From assembly GCA_030040175.1 (NCBI GenBank), contig JASHUF010000310.1, positions 1 through 11,931 of the forward strand: a DNA stretch of 11,931 nucleotides, given 5' to 3'. Shown piece by piece: positions 1 through 5,837 of the stretch. The notes beneath the pieces were generated by a model. The model made no database searches. It was not told the origin of the DNA and saw nothing but the letters and a program-made list of their open reading frames with translations. Every line of letters starts with the position of its first letter. The first letter of the stretch is position 1. The position numbers and the translations under genes were made by a program. The stretch comes from Acidobacteriaceae bacterium (GTDB lineage: Bacteria > Acidobacteriota > Terriglobia > Terriglobales > Acidobacteriaceae).

Positions 1-1
1 A

Positions 2-748
2 GCGCATCTGTTGAGGAAGGCTTCGCTGCTGCCTTTCACCATCCGGTCGCCGCGATTGATCGTCTCTTCCGAATTCGAGAGAGCAGCCCTCGTGCGTAAG
101 ATTCCCTGGATCGCAAGCCGCGTCCGCGTCATTCCCATTGCCAGCAATATCGCCTCGACCAGCGTGCCCGCCGATTGCCGCCGCGTTCCCAGTGTGATTT
201 ATTTCGGTTTGATCATGCCGGAAAAGGGCTTGGAAGACTTCGTTCGTCTTGCTCGAATCGTGCGCGCACAGCGAAGACCGTGGGAATTGGAGATCATCGG
301 GAAAATTGCCCCTGGCAGGGAACAATATGCGCGGCAGATGATCGCATCGACTCTTGATCTTGACATTCAATGGACGATTGATCTTGATGCCGAGCAAGTG
401 CACCGGCGGCTCATTCGCTCGAGACTCGCTTATCTGCCATATCCAGATGGTGCTTCGGAGCGGCGCGGATCGCTCAAATCCGTATCGGCCGCTGGTCTGC
501 CCTGTATCACAACTCGAAGCCGGCAGACGCCCGCAGATCTCCTGAACATCGTCGCCATTGCCGCTACGCCGGACGAGGCTTTTATTAGAGCATCCTTCTT
601 AATGGAAAACGATGGCGAGTGGCGGAGGTTGTCCCATGCCGCGTTGAACCGTTCACTTACAGTTACCTGGCCAGGAATCGCCGAGTCGCACATTCGGTTA
701 TACAATGAGTACCTGCAAAGCCGAAATGGGAGCGGTGCGCATCGGTAA
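2..748 (+). CDS. Glycosyltransferase family 4 (GT-B fold), 5' end outside the window
   Basis: This looks like the C-terminal two thirds of a GT-B glycosyltransferase that transfers a sugar from a nucleotide donor to the lipid-linked repeat unit at the cytoplasmic face of the inner membrane. The frame is open to the left edge, so the TTG at 11 is not taken as the start. A linker-type segment (LIVSSEFERAAL, then RVIPIASNI) is followed by the donor-domain opening YFGLIMPEKGLEDF. Near nt 430-490 comes LPYPDGASERRGSLK and then GLPCITT; the P-x-G-x-S-E-R-R-G-S pattern is typical of a GT4 subgroup in sugar-polymer loci. It ends 60 bases before the wzy-like gene on the same strand, so the two are probably co-transcribed. 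Donor and acceptor cannot be read from the sequence. GT4 family is fairly sure; the specific role is unknown. Confidence 0.85.
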   Translation, partial: AHLLRKASLLPFTIRSPRLIVSSEFERAALVRKIPWIASRVRVIPIASNIASTSVPADCRRVPSVIYFGLIMPEKGLEDFVRLARIVRAQRRPWELEIIGKIAPGREQYARQMIASTLDLDIQWTIDLDAEQVHRRLIRSRLAYLPYPDGASERRGSLKSVSAAGLPCITTRSRQTPADLLNIVAIAATPDEAFIRASFLMENDGEWRRLSHAALNRSLTVTWPGIAESHIRLYNEYLQSRNGSGAHR

Positions 749-797
749 CTGTTTTCGCCCGTGACTGCTGGCGTTGGCGGAGCAAGAGCGGGACGCG

Positions 798-803
798 AAG
801 GAG
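798..803 (+). promoter_or_regulatory. Ribosome-binding site AAGGAG that fixes the wzy-like start
   Basis: AAGGAG lies 5 bases before the ATG at 809. The longer frame beginning with GTG at 761 has no such site and would add a Gly/Arg-rich stretch before the first membrane segment, so 809 is preferred. Confidence 0.7.
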
Positions 804-808
804 CGCAG

Positions 809-2161
809 ATGCCCACTGGAATTGGCATACTGTTTGTCTTGGCCGGCGGCGCCTGTTGGCTCATGGGAGAGACTTGGCTGGTCGGCCTGCTCATTCTGTC
901 GAGTTTTTTTGAAGCGGCCAGCGCAATCGACTTCGGCTCTTCTGGAATCCAGCCTTACTTTGTGATCGCCTGCTTTGTGATCGCCTCGCAAATGCGGAAA
1001 CCGGATTTCTGGCGGGCGGGGATCGATTTCAAGGGAAAAGTTCCTTTGCTCCTTTTGGGGTGCGTCGGCATTCTGTCGGCATTCAGCCTGCCGTTCCTGT
1101 TCGCAGGCGCGCCGGTTCTGTCACCGGGTGTTGGCATCGATCGATCCATGTTTTATCAGCCCCCATTGCAATTTGGCATGGGCAATGTGGCTCAGGCTGC
1201 TTACCTGCTCATCAATCTGCTTACGGTATATTCCATCGGCTTCATCGCGGCGGCGCCGGCGGCCAAACGCTTTTATCAGATCGTATACAGCCTGCTTTTG
1301 CTGCTCATCTTCGTCGAGTTCGCCCTGGTGTCGTTCGGCATTCCAATCCACGCCGAATTCTTTCAGAACAATCCTGGCTATGCCATAGCGAACTCAGCCA
1401 ATGAATTGCGGGTGACCGGCACGTTTACCGAAGCATCGGAAGCGGGGCTGGCGCTGGTTATGTTTTTTGCGGGCGCGTTTTACGAGTATTTTGCCCGCGG
1501 CCGGCATCTGTGGATTGCGATCCTGTCCGCAGTGTCGCTCGGCCTGGTGCGCTCGACCGCCGCGCTCGGCTCAATGCTCCTCATCGTGATACTCGTCTGC
1601 GCAGCTTATCCCTTCTATCGGTTTCCCTGGACAATTCGCCCCGGACGCTTGGTCAAGGTGCTGGGGTTGCTGGTCTCGGCGGTATGGCTCATCGCTGGTC
1701 CGGTGGCAATGCATTTGGCGGAATTCACAATTGAAAAGGGTGACACCTTTTCCTATCTCAACCGCACCGCAGCGGACAGGTTTGCGCTCCAGCTTGCGGC
1801 GAAAACATATTTTCTTGGAGTAGGTCTGGGAAGCAACCGGCCGTCCAGTCTGTTTACTTCCTTGCTCAGTAATGTGGGAATTATAGGAACGGTTATTTTC
1901 TTTATGGTGGTTGTCCGGGTTGGACAAAATGCGCGCGGGCCCGATACCTGGCTGCGATGGGCGATCACTGCGGGTGTCCTGGATATGTGCTTCGGTGTGC
2001 CGGATATCAATCAGCCCCTGCTATGGATTTATCTGGGCCTTGCTGCATACTACGGAGCATGCGGAGTAGGCATGCGTGAATCGGCCGCAGTCGAGCCATG
2101 GTTGAGCCGTTTGACCCCAGGCATCGAGCCGGGAATGACCCCGCCCGCTCATCAGAGCTGA
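809..2161 (+). CDS. Wzy/O-antigen-ligase-like polytopic membrane protein
   Basis: Probably the polymerase that joins lipid-linked repeat units on the periplasmic side of the inner membrane. The 450-residue protein is mostly hydrophobic, with roughly ten membrane segments. The first is near residues 5-35; others lie near 45-60, 78-98, 130-150, 157-178, 212-228, 235-265, 283-303, 352-370 and 383-418. A larger polar loop (about 180-210) holds RVTGTFTEAS. The late motif FLGVGLGSNRPSS (335-347) followed by LLSNVGIIG is the best family sign: G-x-G-x-G-S before a membrane helix recurs in Wzy and WaaL-like proteins. The start at 809 is set by AAGGAG. Sequence identity in this family is low, so a ligase or another integral polysaccharide protein remains possible. 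It follows a GT4 gene by 60 bases and converges with another GT4 gene, ending 4 bases before it. Confidence 0.75.
   Translation: MPTGIGILFVLAGGACWLMGETWLVGLLILSSFFEAASAIDFGSSGIQPYFVIACFVIASQMRKPDFWRAGIDFKGKVPLLLLGCVGILSAFSLPFLFAGAPVLSPGVGIDRSMFYQPPLQFGMGNVAQAAYLLINLLTVYSIGFIAAAPAAKRFYQIVYSLLLLLIFVEFALVSFGIPIHAEFFQNNPGYAIANSANELRVTGTFTEASEAGLALVMFFAGAFYEYFARGRHLWIAILSAVSLGLVRSTAALGSMLLIVILVCAAYPFYRFPWTIRPGRLVKVLGLLVSAVWLIAGPVAMHLAEFTIEKGDTFSYLNRTAADRFALQLAAKTYFLGVGLGSNRPSSLFTSLLSNVGIIGTVIFFMVVVRVGQNARGPDTWLRWAITAGVLDMCFGVPDINQPLLWIYLGLAAYYGACGVGMRESAAVEPWLSRLTPGIEPGMTPPAHQS
958..987 (+). repeat. 15-base in-frame tandem duplication in the wzy-like gene
   Basis: Two adjacent 15-base units, CTTTGTGATCGCCTG (958-972) and CTTTGTGATCGCCTC (973-987), differ only at the last base. 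They encode FVIAC then FVIAS, residues 51-60, inside a predicted membrane segment. Their near identity at third codon positions suggests a recent slippage duplication. Confidence 0.85.
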
Positions 2162-2179
2162 TTGTTTAGAGAAGGGCGG
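2141..2179. terminator. Weak inverted repeat spanning the two convergent stop codons
   Basis: CCGCCC (2141-2146) and GGGCGG (2174-2179) are perfect complements around a 27-base loop that contains both stop codons and a small inner stem (ATCA, GAGC, TGAT). It could act as a two-way terminator, but there is no clear T-tract on either side and six G/C pairs can arise by chance in such DNA. Confidence 0.25.
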
Positions 2180-3230
2180 TTAAAGCCCGCAACGTTTCGC
2201 TGGCGCAATTCTTCCACGTGTACCTCGCCGCAAAGGTCTTCAGCTGATTGCGGTCTGCGGGGGAGGAATTCAAAACCTGCTCCACCGCGCGCGCGATATC
2301 CTCAGGGGAGTGAGGATTGCACAGGACCGCGGCCCCTCCAAAAATCTCCGGCAAGGAAGCCGCATTGGAAACAACAATTGGACAGCCCGCCGCCAATGCC
2401 TCCAGCGGTGGCAAGCCAAAGCCCTCATAGAGCGAGGCAAAGACGAAGCAACGGGCATTTTCGTAGAGAGCTTTCAATTCCGCGTCGCTGACGTACCCGA
2501 CGATTTGGACCGTAGACGGAAGTTCAGCGCCATTGCCGTACACCTTCCGGTCTTGTCCGCCCGCGAGAACGACCTCAATGCCCTTCGTCTTCAGGTTGCT
2601 GAGAGCGTGGCAGGTTCTGGCAAAATTCTTGTTCGGATTGCGGGAACTCACGGCCAGCACATAGTTGCACGTTATTCCCAATCTTCGCAGCGCGGACTCA
2701 TCCGCCCGCACGGAGGAGAAATGTTCGCTCCCCAGATACGTCACTGTTATCTTGTCCGGATGCGCTCCGCACCATTTCACGATCTCCGCCCGGGAGAAGT
2801 CCGAGTTGGTTAGGATATGCTCGGCCCTTTGCGCCATTCTCCGGTAGAGAAAGCGGTACCAGAGGCGGTAGGCTACGGAATACCCCGCCGGCGCTACGAA
2901 CACCGCCGCGTCGTGAATCGTAATCACGTTGCGGGAATGCAGGATTGGTGCGCCGCCGCTCAAAGTTACGAGGAGATGCCCCCGGCAGTAGAGCGGAAGC
3001 TCGAATTGCTCCCAGGCCGTTCCCTTCATCCGTCCAATGGTTTTCACGCGCAGGCGCCGATAAAAGGGTACCGCTCTCGCCGACGCGGGAATTAGAACCT
3101 CAAATGCCAGCTCGCTGTAATCGCCTTGGGAGAGCCGCCGGTCGATTTCTCCCAGCACTTCGCGCGCATACCGCTGCGTCCCGGTAACCGGCTGGGCGAA
3201 GAACTTTCCGTTGATATAAATCTTCTTCAC
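2166..3230 (-). CDS. Glycosyltransferase family 4 (mannosyltransferase-like)
   Basis: A full-length 354-residue GT-B enzyme, expected at the cytoplasmic face of the inner membrane adding a sugar to the repeat unit. The N-terminal INGKFFAQPVTGTQRYAREVL (residues 6-26) carries the N-G-x(n)-T-G-x-Q-R-Y-A pattern common in GT4 enzymes of mannosyl- or rhamnosyltransferase type. HILTNSDFSRAEI (138-150) is the linker region. VLAVSSRNPNKNF (191-203) begins the donor domain. YEGFGLPPLEALAAGCPIVV (268-287) holds the E-x7-E pair, E269 and E277. The start is GTG with AGGGA 4 bases upstream. It lies 47 bases downstream of the Wzz-like gene on the same strand, so the two form a small operon. The specific sugar is not predictable from sequence alone. 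Confidence 0.9.
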   Translation of the reverse strand: MKKIYINGKFFAQPVTGTQRYAREVLGEIDRRLSQGDYSELAFEVLIPASARAVPFYRRLRVKTIGRMKGTAWEQFELPLYCRGHLLVTLSGGAPILHSRNVITIHDAAVFVAPAGYSVAYRLWYRFLYRRMAQRAEHILTNSDFSRAEIVKWCGAHPDKITVTYLGSEHFSSVRADESALRRLGITCNYVLAVSSRNPNKNFARTCHALSNLKTKGIEVVLAGGQDRKVYGNGAELPSTVQIVGYVSDAELKALYENARCFVFASLYEGFGLPPLEALAAGCPIVVSNAASLPEIFGGAAVLCNPHSPEDIARAVEQVLNSSPADRNQLKTFAARYTWKNCASETLRALTALL

Positions 3231-3277
3231 GAATTCCCTGCATTTGCGATGACAGGCAGCACCGGAAAATCTATTAC

Positions 3278-4498
3278 TCAGCGCCTGCGCAGAGCCGAGC
3301 GTAGATCGTCAAGACGCCGGCGCTCGAGGGGATTCTGCATCAGGCGATCGAGCCCGAAGGCAAACAACACCCACATGCAGGCTGCGATAAGCCCGAGCGC
3401 TGTTCCCGCAAGTGTTATGATCGCTCGCTTCGGCGAGGACTTCTTATCCGGCGGAACGGCCACATCGGAAATCTGGATCGATCCCTGGCGCGCCTCGTCC
3501 AGCTTGGCGGCCTCAAATTGACGGGCGAGTAGCTCCTCGACGGTCTCGTAATAGTGGACATCGCGGATGGCATTCGTATAGGCGATGCCAGCCTGGGAGA
3601 TGTGACCTTGCGAGACCGTGGCGCCGGCGGCATCGGCGCCCGCGCCGGCCACCTTGGTCAGCTGGTCCTTGAGCGCATTGAGCTGCTCTTGTGCCAGCTC
3701 GTATTGCGGATTATCCGCCGTGGCATAGGTATGCATTGCCTGCAGCTGCACTTCTTGTGCTGTGATCTGGGCGCGGAGCTCGGCAGCCGACTCGATGAGC
3801 GCCCTTGCCTGGCTGTCAAGCTGAAGAACGCCCGTCGACTGCTGGGTATTCTTCAGCTCTTCTTCGGCCTTGGCCAGGTTCTCGTTGGCTTCGAGCAGCT
3901 GCTGCTGGAAAAATGCGCGCCGCTGCGAGGCTTCGCTGATGGTCATCGAGTCGGAGTGCTTGCGAAATTCCTCCACCCAGGCATTGGCAAGCTGCGCGGC
4001 GAAGCCTGGATCGCGATCGGTAACCGTAACCCTGATCAGCCCGTCCTTCGCACCCAGCGCAGCTGTCGAGTGCGCTTCGAAGGCTTGGCGGGCATCGACC
4101 GCATTCTTCCTGTGATACCGCGTCATCAGCCCGAAGCGCTGGATCAGGGCATCTTCAACCGTGCGGCTGCGGAAGAACGAAACATAGATTTCACCTGGAT
4201 TTCGAATGCCCATGCTGGCGGCGGCAAAAGACGCCAAACTGCCGGATCCGCCCCATTGGCCCAGCATGGTCGAACTCATTGAAGGATTCGGGCTCGGCGG
4301 CAACACCACTGCCGCAGCTGTGTATTTGTTCGGGATCAGGAGCACCACAACTGCCGTTACCACCGCTGCGCCGGACGTGAACCAAAAAATAAACTTTCTC
4401 CGGTAGGCCAGAATCGTTAGTAGGTCCAGCAGGTGAACCTCTCGCGCACTCACGGAGGGAGTGTATTGAGAGTCGTTCAGGACACCTGTGGCCTTCAC
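3278..4498 (-). CDS. Wzz/GumC-type chain-length determinant (polysaccharide co-polymerase), no kinase domain
   Basis: An inner-membrane protein that controls polymer length and couples polymerase to export. With the chosen GTG start it has 406 residues. Order: a cytoplasmic N-terminus containing REVHLLDLLTILAYRRKF (19-36); membrane segment 1 (about 36-56); a Pro-rich periplasmic turn (LPPSPNPSM, 66-74); a Wzz-like alpha/beta part; a Q/E/A-rich coiled coil (about 190-285); the conserved approach VPPDKKSSPKRA; and membrane segment 2 (about 359-381). A charged cytoplasmic tail follows (ERRRLDDLRSALRRR). There is no Walker A motif or tyrosine cluster, so this is not a fused BY-kinase and any kinase partner is outside the window. 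Start choice: GTG at 4498 has GGGAG 10 bases upstream. A TTG at 4555 would add 19 basic residues but lacks a spaced ribosome site. The next gene downstream is the GT4 at 2166-3230. Confidence 0.87.
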   Translation of the reverse strand: MKATGVLNDSQYTPSVSAREVHLLDLLTILAYRRKFIFWFTSGAAVVTAVVVLLIPNKYTAAAVVLPPSPNPSMSSTMLGQWGGSGSLASFAAASMGIRNPGEIYVSFFRSRTVEDALIQRFGLMTRYHRKNAVDARQAFEAHSTAALGAKDGLIRVTVTDRDPGFAAQLANAWVEEFRKHSDSMTISEASQRRAFFQQQLLEANENLAKAEEELKNTQQSTGVLQLDSQARALIESAAELRAQITAQEVQLQAMHTYATADNPQYELAQEQLNALKDQLTKVAGAGADAAGATVSQGHISQAGIAYTNAIRDVHYYETVEELLARQFEAAKLDEARQGSIQISDVAVPPDKKSSPKRAIITLAGTALGLIAACMWVLFAFGLDRLMQNPLERRRLDDLRSALRRR

Positions 4499-4508
4499 CT
4501 TAACTTTT

Positions 4509-4513
4509 CTCCC
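4509..4513 (-). promoter_or_regulatory. Ribosome-binding site GGGAG for the Wzz-like gene
   Basis: GGGAG on the minus strand is separated by 10 bases from the GTG at 4498. The spacing is slightly long, but it is the only good site near any in-frame start, so it decides between 4498 and the TTG at 4555. Confidence 0.5.
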
Positions 4514-4912
4514 ACGTCGATTGTACTGGCGAATCCGTTGTCCGGTGTGGAGCAATCCTGCGCTGCAGCGGGCGCAGGATAAAGAATCTGTCAGTACCTG
4601 TGCATTGATTCTAAGTCAGATTAAAGCCAAGAAATTTTACGAAACTATAACACAACACGCGCAGATACGCTGCTAATGTTGGATTGCGAAATCGAGCCGC
4701 AATTGCGCTGGTTCTCTCAGTGAGTGGCCGCGGGTCTGAGTTGCGCCTCTGCGTATCGGTTTCGGACGCTGCCGGTTTTTTCTTTTTGCTGCCGAAGTCC
4801 GCGATTCGAATACCTGCCGCCTCTTAAAATAAGCAGCTCTCCGGAATTCCGAAGCGAGAAGCTGGCGCTCGACTATCGTTCAGCCGGCCGCGGTGAAGTG
4901 TGCTTGTTCTTC

Positions 4913-5006
4913 AAGCTCCCCTGCACGGAGCTTCAGGATCGCTGTGCCGGGTTGCGGCTCATGTTCGTACACACCGCTCTGATCGAGGAGCGTTATTTCG
5001 GGAGCT
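4913..5006 (+). promoter_or_regulatory. Possible leader switch that can mask the ribosome-binding site
   Basis: AAGCTCC (4913-4919) pairs perfectly with GGAGCTT (4927-4933) around a 7-base loop. The overlapping 7-mer AGCTCCC (4914-4920) is also a perfect complement of GGGAGCT (5000-5006), which contains the ribosome-binding site of the phosphoglycosyl transferase. The two pairings exclude each other: one frees the site and the other hides it. This is visible base pairing only; no known riboswitch family is recognised, and a 7-base match can be chance. Confidence 0.35.
5000..5004 (+). promoter_or_regulatory. Ribosome-binding site GGGAG with overlapping ATG-TGA and GTG starts
   Basis: GGGAG is 5 bases before the GTG at 5010 and 3 bases before an ATG at 5008. 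That ATG is followed at once by TGA, so it forms a start-stop pair overlapping the true start. Confidence 0.7.
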
Positions 5007-5009
5007 CAT

Positions 5010-5744
5010 GTGAGCGAAGCGAACTCTGAAGCTGTGAGCCGCGGGCCAATCGCAGCCAGTTGGGCCTTTTCAGCAGCGCCTATCCATCCTGCCGGACGCG
5101 GAACCGCCGGCTCGGGATTTCCGGTCTTCTCCTATCGCTATCGTTTTATCAAGCGGATGATGGATCTCGCCTGCGCTTCGATTTGTCTTGCGGCTTTTGC
5201 CATTCCTGCGCTCCTCATCGCGGCGGCCATCCTCCTTACGTCGCGGGGCCCGGTTTTGTATCGCGAACAGCGCATCGGGCGCGGAGGCGTTCTCTTCCGG
5301 ATCTTGAAGTTCCGCACCATGCGCCAGAACGCCGTGGAGGAGAGATGGCTTCGGGAAGTGTCTATCGACGGCGCACGTCTGCAATGGAGAATGTGCAAGG
5401 ATCTGAAGGATCCGAGAGTCACCCGGGTCGGCCGTTTTCTGCGCCGATGGAGCCTGGACGAGCTCCCGCAGTTGTTGAATGTGCTCCTCGGAGACATGTC
5501 GCTCGTGGGTCCACGACCCATCGTTGAGGAGGAAATTCCCTGCTACGGCGATCTCTTCCCGATTTACATGGCAGCGCATCCAGGCTTGTCGGGCCTGTGG
5601 CAGATTTCAGGACGAAGCAAAATCGGATACATCCAGAGGGCCGAGCTGGATGCGGCTTACATCCGCTCGTGGAGCCTCCGGACCGATTTGCGGATTCTTC
5701 TGCGCACAGTTCCGGCAGTAATTGGCCGCGTGGGCGCCAGCTGA
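5010..5744 (+). CDS. Undecaprenyl-phosphate sugar phosphotransferase (monotopic phosphoglycosyl transferase, ExoY/PglC type)
   Basis: Starts repeat-unit assembly by moving a sugar phosphate from a nucleotide sugar to undecaprenyl phosphate on the inner membrane. It is a short form of 244 residues: one N-terminal hydrophobic re-entrant segment (about 52-77) preceded by the basic FIKRMMD, without the four extra membrane helices of WbaP/WcaJ-length proteins. Family motifs run in order: GPVLYREQRIGRGG (80-93); KFRTM (100-104); DPRVTRVGRFLRRWSLDELPQ (134-154) with the catalytic Asp-Glu pair D150-E151; GDMSLVGPRP (161-170); and HPGLSGLWQISGR (190-202). All key residues are present. The first 40 residues are Ala/Gly/Pro-rich and look disordered. 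The GTG start is supported by GGGAG. The SLBB export gene follows after 93 bases. Which sugar is loaded (glucose, galactose or another) is not readable. Confidence 0.94.
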   Translation: MSEANSEAVSRGPIAASWAFSAAPIHPAGRGTAGSGFPVFSYRYRFIKRMMDLACASICLAAFAIPALLIAAAILLTSRGPVLYREQRIGRGGVLFRILKFRTMRQNAVEERWLREVSIDGARLQWRMCKDLKDPRVTRVGRFLRRWSLDELPQLLNVLLGDMSLVGPRPIVEEEIPCYGDLFPIYMAAHPGLSGLWQISGRSKIGYIQRAELDAAYIRSWSLRTDLRILLRTVPAVIGRVGAS

Positions 5745-5837
5745 GCGGGTTCAGCCGTCCGCCCGGGGGTTCCGCTTCTCCGGCGCAGGCTGGAATTACT
5801 GCTGGCTGGCCGTTCCCCGGGGAAAACCTATCGTTCC

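Larger units (their letters stand above)
4499..5009. promoter_or_regulatory. Divergent intergenic region between the Wzz-like and phosphoglycosyl transferase genes
   Basis: About 510 bases without a convincing gene, lying between the 5' ends of two divergent operons, so promoters for both should be here. The stretch 4608-4660 is clearly AT-rich. On the minus strand TAGAAT (4613-4608) is a possible -10 element for the Wzz-like gene, but no good -35 element sits 16-18 bases before it. On the plus strand TATAAC (4646-4651) is a possible -10 element, with only a poor -35 (TTAAAG, 19 bases away). If it is used, the phosphoglycosyl transferase mRNA would have a leader of about 350 bases. A T-rich run near 4773-4785 follows only weak pairing. 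The 3' part (4913-5006) can fold as described separately. A reading frame at 4724-5029 has no ribosome site and looks non-coding. Confidence 0.5.

Noticed and set aside
3554..4282. Open frame on the plus strand opposite the Wzz-like gene
   Set aside because: The minus-strand product has membrane segments, a coiled coil and the family motifs; the plus-strand product shows none of these and has no ribosome site.
4773..4785. T-rich run as an intrinsic terminator
   Set aside because: The upstream pairing is only four bases with mismatches, and no gene ends nearby on either strand.
4724..5029. Reading frame of about 100 codons in the divergent gap
   Set aside because: It has a GTG start without a ribosome site, no domain, and overlaps the supported start of the phosphoglycosyl transferase.
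5813..5824. 12-base palindrome TTCCCCGGGGAA before the SLBB gene as an operator
   Set aside because: It is a single self-complementary GC-rich word overlapping the weak ribosome site, with no second copy in the window; nothing else supports a binding site.
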